From Amanita rubescens (lineage: Eukaryota; Basidiomycota; Agaricomycetes; Agaricales; Amanitaceae): DNA of 57,256 nt. Shown here in pieces: positions 42,830 through 54,653 of this stretch. Where the stretch lies: assembly GCA_015039365.1 (NCBI GenBank), contig WION01000329.1, positions 1 to 57,256 of the forward strand, given 5' to 3'. Under the pieces are notes generated by a model that was given only the letters and a program-made list of their open reading frames with translations, made no database searches and was not told the DNA's origin. The first letter of the stretch is position 1; each line of letters starts with the position of its first letter. The translations under genes and the position numbers were made by a program.

Positions 42830-44960
42830 GTTCCATAGTACCGGACACTGAAACGCGTCGCATCGGTACCGGGATCTGGCAAATGAATATCCGTGTTCAA
42901 TGGACGTGCGCTTGGCGAAAAGTTGAACATAGTAGTATTAGTGTGAGATGGGGCACCGATGACTCTGTCCCGCACGTTCGCCAGAGATACACCACAAGCA
43001 ACGATAAGAGTTTCTCTGTTTGTGCAGACACGTAGCGTGCCCGAGGAACGATGGTTTTGTAGGTGGGTCCTACTTCACCGGTCACCACCGACGAGCTGTG
43101 CTTCGTCCACGATCAGAAGACCGACATTTTGAACGTTCTTGCGCTGGGGCCATCGTCGTGATATAACATCACACTAGAGGAGAGGAGAGGTTAGCGCTGC
43201 TCTAAACAGAGATTGTACTAAAGCAACTTGCCTTATTGGGGTACGAATGGCAATAGTACGTCGCCTTTTTCCATAGTACCCTCGAATCTGTACTCGTCTC
43301 TCCTGTCGAGCTATTCATTTCCCACCCTGCAGTTCAGAAAACTTCGCTCTCCATTCTGTCACGCGCTGATCAGCCATTTGCTGATACGGTTTTATACAAA
43401 CAGCCCGAGGCTGTTCCATAACCTTGAAGGTCAGGAAAAGGCGTCGGGGGAGGGAATTCTCCGGGAAGAATCAGGTGCTGGAAGGAAATAGGGAGCCTCG
43501 TTTCGGCATGTAACCAGCGGTCCGAGACGATGGAAATGAAGTAGTTGGGCGGGACAGGCCCGAACTTGTGAACAGTCAGTGTCACACCGTATTTATTTGT
43601 CTTCGTTGTAACGTTGACGAAGAACTTGAACGTATCACGGAACAGGACGGCTTCTCTATCCACGTCCTCCGCCATGATGATGAATGTTTCTGCTCCACCG
43701 TGAACCTTCCTATCCCATCGGCGGAAACAGGTATGATTGAGAGATCAATACGTAGGCGTGCGCGTAATCGGCTGTACTTGCGCTTGCAACTGTAACACGG
43801 GGAAGTTATCCACCCAAGTCGTCCAGCATTATTAGGTATACCGAGCAGCTCGCCGATTTCTGGTGGAGGCAAATCGTAATAGCGTTCCCACGGGAATTGT
43901 TTTCCGTCTTCCGAATGATTTTGGCCAGGACACCCTTGAACTGACGAAGAGGCGTCACCGAATGCTCTTCTCGACCTCCTTGCACGTATCCAAGGCAGCT
44001 CTAGCTGGGACGGCCCGCAAATCTCGAATATCGCGCGCAGGATACGCCCAGCAAATTGCGTGATGTAGACCATAGTATCTGATACGAGGACGAACTGTAA
44101 CAGTTGAACATTGATCTTGGCAGCAGGGTCATCGACGCTAGGTATCGGGCGTGCCAGCAACTTCTTCAACTGGTGCTTCTCCTCTTGTCGAACCGGGAGA
44201 CGGGAGAAATTTGAATTCATGGGACAGCGCAAACATCCGGAAGAGCTCGATAGACGACATCATTGACCTCAAGTCTGATTATGTACCATCATCGAGTTGT
44301 ACGTCGCATAATAATGCGATGTGATACGACCCAGTTCGGTGCTTTGGAACCGACCAGACGAGTGCTCACACTTGATAAGTCCAAAATCCTAGCCGTTGTA
44401 TGCACGATACCCGCGCGTTTTGAATAAGCCCAGTCGTCTTGTTGATAGCCGACTCTGACACCGTAAAGGGACGATGACCTGACCATTTGAGCACACCTGA
44501 AAACAGATTCCATTAGCGCTTTCATTCTACCAAGTGATGTACAAAATGCACTTACAGATAGGTATACCCCAGCCATTGCACCACCTCATCCCAAGTACGA
44601 TCTCGGCATTCAGGTTATCAGCCAACTTGCTGACAAACCAGCTTTTTATTGGCAACTGCTGGTTCAATACTAAGCGAGATAGTATTGAAGTTCCGAATGG
44701 TTCACAATGATTCCCTCCCCGAACGTGTCGTACTGCGGACGGCCGGCGCGCCCGAGCATCTGGTGAACATCCCGAGAGGATTACTCCACCCATCAGCCCT
44801 TCTCAGGCTTGCAAATCCGAGCGCCTTGATGATGAAGATAGGATGCACGGAGAAGATCGACACCCACGTGAGCGTCGCTGTGCATACTACGAGCACTCCA
44901 TCAGAGAACAGTTCCTCAACCAGCCCTCAGTCCTCCCGCGATTCGTTCAAAATGATAAGC
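42830..44960 (-). pseudogene. BRR2: BRR2-like spliceosomal helicase fragment, decayed
   Basis: Reading right to left, matching BRR2/SNRNP200: LVEELFSDGVLVVCTATLTW, then [18 protein letters not shown] (helicase motif VI), [180 protein letters not shown] and NFSPSARPLNTDIHL. The pieces lie in different frames with in-frame stops (near 44,770-44,800 and 44,930), small deletions and a missing motif I region of the second cassette. At least one intron survives (GTAAGTGC..TTTTCAG near 44,500-44,560), so this came from DNA duplication, not a reverse-transcribed copy. It cannot encode a working helicase. Confidence 0.85.
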
Positions 44961-45252
44961 ATAGTAGCAACGTTAAGCTACTAACACAAAGAAATAAGCT
45001 ATGGATATTAATGTCAAAACCCAATTACTTACTTTACTGGCGCCTGGGTGCGCATTGTAGAATTGGCTTGTCAGTCCTGGATGCAATACAGCTTGCTTTG
45101 AACTCGGTTGAACCTGGAGACCGTAGTAAACGCCTCCCTGGTGCATGGAGGCAACACGTTGACTGGTGGGTCGTCGTCGGCAAGCTACAGGAGATGATGG
45201 CAAGAGCTGGTCGGCTGATATACCGAGGCGTTGATGCGGATGGCCGTGGTCC
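44961..45252. other. Spacer, weakly coding on plus strand
   Basis: A plus-strand frame here (PGAWRQHVDWWVVVGKLQEM, GVDADGRGPWMNG) leads into the CCHC fragment and may be part of the same decayed element. Confidence 0.35.
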
Positions 45253-45498
45253 GTGGATGAATGGGATAGGTGCAAGGCTGAAAATGAGTTAGCCTCGAAG
45301 GGAGTGGTTATGGATATGAACACTGACCTGGTGAAGGTTCTTGCTGAAGAGCCTGTGAAGGGGTCGGGTGGTCGGAAGTCTCGAAAACGCGGGAAACCCG
45401 TTTGCTGGAATTGCGGGGGTCGAGAGCACAACCGTGGTGCCTGTCCCAGTCCGAATATGGCCATGAGTGACAAAGAATGTTCTGTGGGAACGTGTTGA
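45253..45498 (+). pseudogene. CCHC zinc-knuckle (Gag-like) fragment
   Basis: The frame encodes KGSGGRKSRKRGKPVCWNCG, then GREHNRGACPSPN, so CWNCGGREHNRGAC fits the C-x2-C-x4-H-x4-C retroviral-type knuckle, preceded by basic residues as in Gag nucleocapsids. The frame stops soon after (SVGTC). Sequence to the right is acidic and broken. A degenerate copia- or LINE-type Gag is the likely source; no reverse transcriptase was recognised nearby. Confidence 0.45.
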
Positions 45499-45590
45499 TC
45501 AGATTCTGATAAGAGTGAAGGGAACGCACCTGGGGGCTCCCATTCAGGCTCTAACTCCGAGAGGTCGAGTCGAAATCGAGGGATCCGGAC

Positions 45591-47053
45591 GTGAGCGCTT
45601 CTCCATTGGAGGAAGATTCGAATGACGCTGGAGGGATGTCTGCGTTAGCTATCGGAGCCATTATTGAATTATCCACTTACGAGGCTATTGACGAGATTGA
45701 TGAGCCTGACGTTGTGGAGATGTTGGGTGAATGCGATGCAAACGATAGGCCAGTGGGCGTTGTGAACGTTGCTGATGTCATCGTATTCCCGCCAAACTCC
45801 TCTTTACCGCCGTGCAATCCATACTGGAAGCGCTGTGATAAGTCGTGAAGACGAATCTAAAGGAGATATAGCCGGCGTTATTCCCACCGAACTTAAAACT
45901 TACCTGTTGATGAACCCTGTAGTCTTGATGACTCGAGCGTGAGTCATCACATGTCAGTTTATTGCGAGGAACCTGTTGATACCATCGTTGAGAAGTTGTC
46001 GAAGCTGTCCGAGGCAGCAAATACCCTTGAGCCTGGCCGGATCAGTCACCTGGATGCCGGTCATTGGGATTTGCTTTAGTAGTTGATAGCGGTTGGCGGG
46101 CTGGTGAACTTGAAGCGGGCGGTGACGTGGTTCAGGCGCGAATACCGGATTCAAGGGGAGTATGGTCGGCTGTCTGCGTTTCGATGGTTGCAGCTATCAT
46201 TGTCGGTATGGGAAACCATGTTGGCCCCGTCCGAGTCATTGTTGAGCCGTTTGCTGTTGTGAATGTTCACATGGACCGTAGTACTCATGTCGATACCGGC
46301 CGTTTTAACCTTTTTGACGACGGCGGTGGTCGCGAAGATGGGTTGGGTGTTGATGCTGTCTCAATGGAGACATTGGATTCAGGGGGAGCAGTGCGGCGGC
46401 CGTGGAGCACAGTTGGCCGTCTATGTTTTGATCGTCGCGAGTACTATTGTCGTGGGGATGGAAAAAGAGTTAAATGAGAAAAGAAAGACACGGAACGACA
46501 TACCTTGCAGGATTTGACCACCAATGCTCGGACGATCACGGAAGGCGCGCGGTCGATTACATTTGACGCCGAGACCTGTCCTGATGATACCGTTGATGAT
46601 CTGGGTGGTTCGCTTACTATTGAAGATATTCTGTGCGTGTTGATCGATGATGAAGATCGCGAAATCTGTTGGCGCAATAAAGGTTTTGTCAGATGAAAAT
46701 TTTATATTCGACGAAGAAAGAGACTTGCTGGGAAAGGGTTCGCTCATGGATGAGTCCAGGGGGACCATGGAGGACTCAGCCCCGACGGTTTTTCCATTGA
46801 AGACTCGGATGTGTCGAGGACGTCGAGCGCGGTTGTCATTAGTACTGTTCAAAGAGACATACCGGTACTGGATTCGATCGTGGATGAGTCCAGGGGAAGT
46901 GATGGTCTTGAAGGCCTCGACCCCGAAGATGGTAGTCTTGATATTGTTGAAGAAGATGGCGATGTTGGTTGGGACAGGCTGGTCGAGGCAATGCATTTGG
47001 CGTTTACGCAAGATAATGTTGGCAGTCATCACGATTCACGGTTGGTTGGATAG
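45591..47053 (+). other. Broken acidic reading frames, origin unknown
   Basis: A series of plus-strand frames rich in Asp, Glu, Val and Gly (STYEAIDEIDEPDVVEMLGE at 45,670; GLEGLDPEDGSLDIVEEDGD at 46,900) follows the CCHC fragment with frame changes between them. The phrase GATGAGTCCAGGGG occurs twice (46,749 and 46,885) in an alike context. This may be a decayed protein or retroelement; no family is recognised. Confidence 0.3.
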
Positions 47054-47165
47054 TAGGTGAAAAAGCGTGGATTTCCGATTGAAGTGCCAAAGAAGGTGCC
47101 GGATCAATTGGGGCTGGATAGAGTAGGTCTCTGTGGGCCTTTGTTTCGACAAAGTGCATTAATCA

Positions 47166-48937
47166 TTAATTGGTACTAGTACTAGTACTAGCATCATCTG
47201 TTAACTCGTCCACCTTTGTAAACATATTGACAGCTTTTTCCCAACGCATCTTCTGCTCAGTCTCACGTAGATCAAGCTCCTTCATGGACTCCTTCGCCAG
47301 CCTGTCCTCTTCCGTCATATACCCATTATTCACCCAACGAAAAAGACCCCCTGCAACATACTGGACAATAGAGAATCGTGTTTCTCCATGTCGAATGGAG
47401 CTATTGGAATGAAGTATCAGTGCAGAGGGAATGAGCACTGTGGATCCAGGAGGAAAGTCGATCACCAAGCCTAAGTCCCATAAAACGAGATGTCCGCCTT
47501 TTTTTGGATTAAAGTGACCCAGAGGCGTTATAGAACACCATGCCTGGGCTAAGTTCCCATCATCTGTATGCGGGGATGACATAGACTGCATGCCCACGTT
47601 CACAGAGCGACAGGGAAAGACCCCTAACTGATCATCATATGGACGTCTAAGGGACTCCCCTCCTAATTCCTCTTGCCTAGCTCTTATTGCTTCAACTGTC
47701 TCCCGGACATATTCATAATTTCTTTCCCCATATAGCTTAAAGCCACCTAACCGTATGTCAGCCATGAGTACAAAAGCCAAGCTCTTAATTATCTCACTGC
47801 TAGCAAACTTGCAGATTCTTTGTATAGACTTTCGCATCAGGAGGGACTCGAACATTGCCTCTCGCTCCTTAGAGCTGTGCTTGAGGAACTGAGGTTCCTG
47901 CTTGAATGATAAGCATAGCATTTGCAAGAAAAGTGGCTCAAACCTTTTGGCCGCCCCCAAAGGAGATCCCATGCGGAATTGAGGGGAAAGGTCCCCTTCT
48001 GTTCACTGACTCCTTATCTTTGTCCGGCAACTCAGATACTGCTGTGTGGAGGGTTTTAAATGCATCATCGTGAACCTCCTTCCACTGCCTTGTATCATAG
48101 GGCTGTCCTAATAGTACACCCATGATATATCCATCACGTTCTTGGAGGAGGTGGGTCCTGCTGGATGGATCCTGTCAATGAAAGGAGACAAGGTGGAAGC
48201 CATGAGACCTACACGCCATCCCAGGGGAAGTGAGTCAGCCCGTAGCCTTGCACAAGCTCCATCAAGGTGAGCGGCTGCGACGGCAAATTCAAATTATGCC
48301 TGCCAACCCAACCCGGTTTTGTAACGTTCGGATTGGTAGACATGCAGAAGTCAACGTGAATGGCATCCTTGGTCCCTTGGGCACGCCTTTTCTTGCATAT
48401 GCCTTTAATGCGAGCCTTATCTGCAGCCATCAGGGCAAGCCGTTTCATTCGTCGGCGATAAGCAGAGCGAAGCTTAGCCTTCAATTTTTTCCGAGAACAA
48501 GATGGCTTGGGTGGGGTCTGTGGGGAGGCTGTGTCGGAGGAGTGTGTGTCGCAGTTGGGCATGGGCGTAGAGGCAGTGGGCGTAGAGGTGGGCGTAGAGG
48601 TGGGCGTAGAGGTGGGCGTAGAGGTTTGGATACCAAGACCACATGTAGAGCCAATGGCTTCGCTTTCATCGTGGTCCAACAAGTCGTCTTGGGTAAGAGG
48701 GCCATATAAGACTTCATGGAGCATTCGCTCAAAAAGGTATTCGCACATCGATACGTGTTTTGCAATGATGGATGGCCCATCTAACATCCGAGGAGCCATT
48801 TCTACCGTAGGCTCTGTGAACGGTGGGTAAGCATGAGCATTGGCAACAGGAATAAAGTGAAAAAGTTCAGAAAACATGTATAACGGGCGTCGACGTGATG
48901 AAAAGGGGGGAGGGACATGGAAGAAGCGCTCTAGCAC
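47166..48937 (-). CDS. TET/JBP-like 2-oxoglutarate Fe(II) oxygenase
   Basis: The N-terminal exon (from ATG at 48,937) has a long variable region with a TSTP repeat and a basic patch (KKLKAKLRSAYRRRMKRL), ending LTHFPWDG. After an intron the text continues THLLQERDGYIMGVLLGQPY, then PFPSIPHGISFGGGQK, and after a further ~55-base intron EPQFLKHSSKEREAMFE. The catalytic part holds the Fe-binding HTD (near 47,568), then FNPKKGGHLVLWDLGLVIDF, PPGSTVLIPSALILHSN (distal His), GETRFSIVQY (2OG-binding Arg) and GGLFRWVNNG. These blocks define the fungal TET/JBP-type family expanded in basidiomycetes, predicted to oxidise 5-methylcytosine or related bases in nuclear DNA. All catalytic residues are present. 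About 560 residues. The most upstream start is uncertain. Confidence 0.85.
48576..48624. repeat. Intragenic 12-bp repeat (TSTP coding)
   Basis: About four copies of GTGGGCGTAGAG lie in the oxygenase N-terminal exon and encode repeated Thr-Ser-Thr-Pro. The copy number keeps the reading frame. Confidence 0.9.
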
Positions 48938-49579
48938 ACATATGTCCCCAACATAGTAGCTTTAGTGACGCCATAAAAATTTGTTAAGAAAACACCCTTG
49001 TGAACGGCTATGAACCATAGGACTTGCTCAGCCAGGTAGCATGAAGGTGTGCCAAAGGCGGCTCCTACCCTCTTGCTATTTAGCGTCGCGCATCTAACAG
49101 TGATCATTTGCCTAAAGAATGTATTAAAAAAACGAATTAAAAAAACCTCACCTACAGCGGGGATCCAACCCGCGAGCAAAGGATGTTTATCGCCGTCGTC
49201 AACCATGTTCTTGAAACAACGCACATCCGTGCAAGGTGATTGCAAGCACAAACAAATATGTCAACACGCATCAACAAAACCGCCAACGCCGCCTACTAAA
49301 GTAAGGATTTCAAAAGGTTGTAACGTATTATAATGTCGATTGTAACCAATTGTAATAGTATACAATGGTTTTTTTGGCTACTAGTAAATATATTTTCGAT
49401 GGCAAGATGCAGTGCGGAAGAGCTTCGCTGGGGAACTAGAGGGATATTGACGGCCCTGGCCACAGCGCACCTCGCTGAAGAGACATTTTCCTTCTTGCTT
49501 GAAGGAAGGGTCATGGCGGAGAGAAGACAACGCGAGTGATGATATTGGTAATGACAAAACGGCGCGCGGGGCAGAGTGA
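48938..49579. other. Upstream region of the oxygenase, no gene recognised
   Basis: It should hold the oxygenase promoter. Overlapping short frames occur on both strands. The minus frame CFKNMVDDGDKHPLLAGWIP near 49,180 is mildly protein-like but unsupported. Confidence 0.4.
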
Positions 49580-50901
49580 TCTGCACTTTCTATCCTTGCC
49601 CCTCATTTGTTGTAGCAACGCTATTGCTGTCACCTCCGCTTGTGGCACCATAAGTTTTGATTTCGACGCCTAAGGCAAAACAGCCAGCGGTTTCTTGGGT
49701 ATTACGCGCTGGTGGTTCAATTTATACCGAGTTGGTGTTCATGGGATTCCGCCTTTCCGTGCGTCAAACTTCGCCCGTAAGACACATCCCTGTCCAGTGT
49801 CCTTTGTCGGAAAGAAGGAGCGGTTGTAAAATTTGCGTATCAAGCTCGGAGGAATATGATGGTGATCGGTCATCCCCTGCCAATCACGTATCCCGTGGCT
49901 CTGATTTCGATTTGGAATACGGATCGCACGACGCAGACTGTTTTGATACCCACTCTGGAATTTGGAAACCCCCAGAGCACTCGTAAACACATCCTTCACG
50001 AACGACGTGTTCTTGAAGACCTTGTATGGCACTCCCGTCAATTTAAGCTTCTGACTATTTTCACAGACCGATCAATGTCCAAGATGACACCCGGCGTCGC
50101 GCCTATTCAGAAACCAGGCGTCACGGTCTCGCCCTTGAGCGAGTTGAACGCACAAAACCCAGTATTTGGAACGGCCGCAGGGCTGCAGAAAGCCTTGGCA
50201 TAGCAGCGCACATATTCAGGTGTGTACTTGATTGTCCAGAGAATATATAGCAATTGTATCGAACCTTCTACACTCAAGCGAAAAGATGAGCGGATCGTTC
50301 GTCTTTAGCGTTTTCGCAAACCAGCGGTGTCTCTTGATGCGGAGCTGAACGTATCCCATCCTCTCTTCCGCAGGTAACAGACCACCCACTATCACGGGTA
50401 CATTCGACACCTCGATGCGCACGTACTGACCGGGTTGATACCCCTCCGCAAGGGCGCCCACGGCTTTGTCGGTGATAGACTCAAATTCCGCGCGGCTGAG
50501 GGAAAGCTGGATATAAAAGTCGGTGTCGGGACCACCTAATCTGGAGCGTCATATTGTTCGTCAAATTTGCGCTTTAGGGGCTTCTTTCTGGCAGCTAGAG
50601 CAGTGGCGCAGGTCTCTTCGAGGTCGGTGGCATTTGCCTTTTTCTGATCATCCCCACCGTAGACAGACCACGAGTCTTCTTCGGCATCGTCGTCTCCGTG
50701 CTCGACGGAAGGCATGTTGTCGTCATTCCCATCGGACGTTGTATCACCACCTGGGGTTGAGGGAGAATGTGAGGATGTGGTTATTGGACAGATTAGCCAG
50801 CCTTGAAGAGGGCAGGGAGGAAAGGGAGACATAGGCGGGTGGGAGGTAGGGAAGTGGGACGTGGTACAATGTGATGGGGAGAAGGCGGGGAACTTGTCCA
50901 T
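49580..50901 (-). pseudogene. BMS1: BMS1-like ribosome-biogenesis GTPase fragment, decayed
   Basis: Reading right to left, matching the central and C-terminal part of BMS1: acidic DDDAEEDSWSVYGGDD, LAARKKPLKRKFDEQYD, LSRAEFE, EGYQPGQYVRIEVSNVP, IVGGLLPAEERMGYVQLRIK, RHRWFAKTLKTNDPLIFSLE, RRFDTIAIYSLDN, KYTPEYVRCYA, VPNTGFCAFNSL, GVILDIDRSVKIVRSLKLTG, VPYKVFKNTSFVKDVFTSAL, RKFYN, TPTRYKLNHQRVIPKKP and ALLQQMRGK. Segments switch frame (for example after YSLDN) and stops interrupt the C-terminal part near 49,650-49,740. The N-terminal GTPase domain is absent. BMS1 is an essential 40S assembly factor, so an intact copy must exist elsewhere. Confidence 0.83.
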
Positions 50902-51335
50902 GGTGAGGAGTGAGGCGGACGATGGTGCCGGAGCGGAAGACGTTGAGGGCGCTGGGAATGCGGTGTTAGTGCAAGGGGCTCACGAAAAAAAAGATAAAAT
51001 CCTCACCCTCCAGCTGTGGATCCTTCCCTACCCGTCACATCTTCTCCTCCTCCAACATGCTCGGTGTGAAGCTCAAGCTCTCTGGAATCGACAAGTCAAC
51101 GTCGAATGTGACGCCGGGTGGGTTGCGATACTCGGGGAGATGATGACGATGGTGATAATGGAGATTTCGTTCGATCTCGGGCAGGTAAGATGGTTCCTGT
51201 TCGTTTTTATCGCGAGGACGATTCTGAGTTGCGTTGTTTAAGAGAAGAGGGGATGAAGCTGTAGAAGCAGGAGGGGCCCGATAAACTATAGAATGGGAAA
51301 TTGTGTGCATTGACCAGAGAAGAATACGAGGCAAG
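50902..51335. other. Spacer, no gene recognised
   Basis: Normal composition up to the sharp left end of the foldback repeat at 51,336. A minus frame (VTFDVDLSIPESLSFTP near 51,090) has no support. Confidence 0.4.
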
Positions 51336-53334
51336 CACCTGTTCAGCCGGCGAAATTTTGCTAATTAGCAGTGGTGACTCATTGAGTCACCCTTGCCAGT
51401 TAGCAAGCATTCAGGCTTTGTGGCACACTTTCAATAATTACTGAAATTATATAGAGCGATTTTGCACGAAGTCCAGTTTCCCACACCTAAAAATGAAGCA
51501 TTACCATTTCTGGAAGGTGGGGATATGTTTGTACATGTTATGACATGGGAAATGGATCAAAAGAAAGGAACAAGGGGATAATTGCCTTATTTGGTAAGAT
51601 GGGGAAATTCCAAATAAGGAAAGCAAGCTAGGATGCCATTTTTGGAAGGTTGTGAGGGTGTTTGTACATGTTATGGCACAATTTCCTTTTTTGGAAAAAG
51701 TGTCAAACTTCCAAATAAGGCACAAAATGGGTCATTCAGGGTCGAATTTCCTAAAAAGGAAATGATTACATAATTTCAGGGTCAATCAATTGTGTAGCCT
51801 TGGTCAGTGGCTTTCTAAATGTGGTTGTATGACAGTGTTTGGTGTTGATTTCATTGAGATATCCACTGATTGATTTTCAGGGTCAAATTTCCTAAAAAGG
51901 AAATGATGACATAATCTCAGGGTCAATCAATTGTGTAGCCTTGGTCAGTGGCTTTCTAAATGTGGTTGTATGACAATATTTGGTGATGATTTCATTGAGA
52001 TATTCACCAATTGTTTTTCAGGGTCAAATTTCTAAAAAAGGAAATTGATAATGTAATGTGCGCTTTAGGATCCAGTGGCGCATTTCCAAAAATGGAAATA
52101 GCGCCCTTCGGACTTGCCATTTTGGGACATATCTGCTCACTGTTGGTGATGATGAACAGAAAGAAATTGCAATATCTCCCTTAATACTGAATGTTTTTGT
52201 GGCGCATTTTTTGGAACATATTCCTTATATGTATATGCACCTATCCACTATGTTAGAATGTAAAAAATGTGAGTGGTTTCTGTCAGAATGCAACATGTCT
52301 TGCTCACTGTTGTCAACAGTGAGGAGCAAGAAATGACAATATCTCCACCAATACTGGTTATTTGTGTGGCGCTTTTTTTGGTATGTCCCCATTAGGCATA
52401 TAGGAAGGTAGTTGGCATGTTAGAATGCAAATTCTATGCACCAATCATGCCAAAATGAAATTGGTGTGCTCACTGTCTGCCATGATGAGCAGCCATATCT
52501 CCACCAAAACAAGATCTCCCTGTGGCGCTTTTTTTGATTTGCAATCACATATAACAAAGATAAACATTGGGAGGGTCTCAACAGAGGATCCTTAGGCAAG
52601 ATTGAGTGGAATGTCCCATTCTTCCCGACATGTCAAGTTGTCAGCCACTGTTTCTGTATCATGTTCAGACTTTTATCATGAAACTTAAAATTACACATTA
52701 ATCAGCAGGGAACTGTGCTTCCAGACACCCTGAATGACACTCTGTTATCATAGGAAATCAAGATCTAAAAAGGTGCCACAGAAAGATCTTGTTTTGGTGG
52801 AGATATGGCTGCTCATTGTGGCAGACAGTGAGCACACCAATTTCATTTTGGCATGATTGGTGCATAGAATTTGCATTCTAACATGCCAACTACCTTCCTA
52901 TAAATCATTTCCTTTTTAGGAAATTCGACCCTGAATGACCCATTTTGTGCCTTATTTGGAAGTTTGACACTTTTTCCAAAAAAGGAAATTGTGCCATAAC
53001 ATGTACAAACACCCTCACAACCTTCCAAAAATGGCATCCTAGCTTGCTTTCCTTATTTGGAATTTCCCCATCTTACCAAATAAGGCAATTATCCCCTTGT
53101 TCCTTTCTTTTGATCCATTTCCCATGTCATAACATGTACAAACATATCCCCACCTTCCAGAAATGGTAATGCTTCATTTTTAGGTGTGGGAAACTGGACT
53201 TCGTGCAAAATCGCTCTATATAATTTCAGTAATTATTGAAAGTGTGCCACAAAGCCTGAATGCTTGCTAATTGGCAAGGGTGACTCAATGAGTCACCACT
53301 GCTAATTAGCAAAATTTCGCCGGCTGAACAGGTG
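51336..53334. mobile_element. 2-kb foldback repeat with long inverted ends
   Basis: The ends are CACCTGTTCAGCCGGCG and its exact reverse complement. The left arm (51,336 to about 51,765) is repeated almost perfectly, inverted, at 53,334 to about 52,912. The inversion then continues with 52,399-52,525 matching 52,785-52,912 inverted, so the right side is a copy of the left with about 630 bases removed. The unmatched left part holds about three tandem copies of a 141-bp unit (starts near 51,751, 51,892 and 52,032). No transposase gene is recognised and no target duplication is obvious. It is probably a non-autonomous foldback-type element. The same 74-codon frame at 51,501 (-) and 52,945 (+) is only a product of the inversion. 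Confidence 0.8.
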
Positions 53335-54278
53335 GGGTGGCAGTGCTGATAAGATTAGATATGTAGATAGATAGATAGAGTGCTTGTTTGATATAGGATA
53401 AGCAAATTAAGTAATGCAAAAGGGTTAGATAAGATAAGATAAAAATAGATAAGATATTTTTAGAATTTCCTTTTTTGAAAAAATACTCTTTTGCTTCAAA
53501 TGAATAAACAAAGTTTATTATTGTTTGTTTGTCCTTGTTTTTCTTGAAATAAAATTACCAAAAAATCTTTAAAAAATGCGGAAAATTTGTGTGATCCAGG
53601 TCATATAGACTTGGTGAAGCCAAACAAAGCCAAACTTGAGATATTGGCAAAATAAGTTTTGGACTTTCAATTCATTACATATTTCCACCATACTGTCCAA
53701 GGGTGCCATTTATATACACATGATATATGTTCCATATAGCATCCTTGAATCAGGTGAAGGTCATGTGAAACCCATTCAGACTGTGCTTCAAGTTGGACAT
53801 GTTCATTCTTTATACCTTCCTTATCCATTCTTACCCTTATGCTTGATTCATACAGACAAGCACATTTCCTTTAATTGGATACAATCCACTTGTTGTCACT
53901 CATCATCCACACTCTTCCTCAAGTACTTTGAAGTTGCTATCTGCTTTAGTATTGACTTATATAGGATCATGACTTGAAGTAGATTGGAATTACCATCATG
54001 TGTAAATCAGTCAAGACTCACAAGTTTGTAACAACAGGCTACGGTCTTGCCACCTGTCTGTCTACCTGTCCACACCACCACCCATCTCACAAAACTGCCA
54101 TCCATCTTCAATGCACTGGCACCAACCACTGGCACTGCTCTGGGAGCCTGAAGCTCAGATTGGGTGGGACTCAAGTCTTAAGTTGCACTTGGACCAGGAT
54201 CAAACAATCTTTTACATTTTTACAGATTGTTTTGGGATTTTGTCATGAGTATGACAATCCCAAACAATGCCAAGCAAC
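53335..54278. other. AT-rich, CpG-free spacer with GATA microsatellite
   Basis: GATA/AGATA runs occur at 53,365-53,385 and 53,430-53,455. Plus-strand frames of about 100 codons are present but carry no family features. Confidence 0.5.
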
Positions 54279-54653
54279 TGCATCAGGAAAACTGCCAAAT
54301 TTCTGATAATGTCTGAGGTGCTAGAATACTAGTTGTCTAATTTTCTGATCATCTGGCCAGTTCTGGAACACTAATTGTCTGATTGGCTAGCCAGCACTAG
54401 AATACTGGTTGCCTGATTGTCTGATTGTCTGACACTTTCTAATGTTGTCTGACAAATTATCAGATGTAGTCAGATGATGTCAGACTGTCAGACAATCAGA
54501 AAACTAGCATTCCAATGCTGGCTAGACAATCAGACAATCAGACAATTAGTGTCCCAGAACTGGCCAGATGATCAGACAATCAGACATCTAGTGTTCCGTA
54601 TCTCAGTCATTATCATTGGACATCATCAGAATTTTGGCAGTTTTCCTGATGCA
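54279..54653. repeat. Imperfect palindrome, arms about 180 bp
   Basis: TGCATCAGGAAAACTGCCAAA at the left end returns inverted at the right end. Inside, ATCTGGCCAGTTCTGG..CAC, ATTGTCTGATTG and CTAGCCAGCA also pair in mirror order around a centre near 54,465. It is composed largely of TGTCTG units on the left and CAGACA units on the right. Confidence 0.85.

Noticed and set aside
49140..49230. tRNA gene on the minus strand
   Set aside because: A T-arm-like GCGGGTTGGATCCCCGC followed by a T run is present, but no matching 5' acceptor strand, D-arm or anticodon arm is found.
51501..53169. Pair of identical 74-codon genes
   Set aside because: Both are readings of the two arms of the foldback repeat; low-complexity and without family features.
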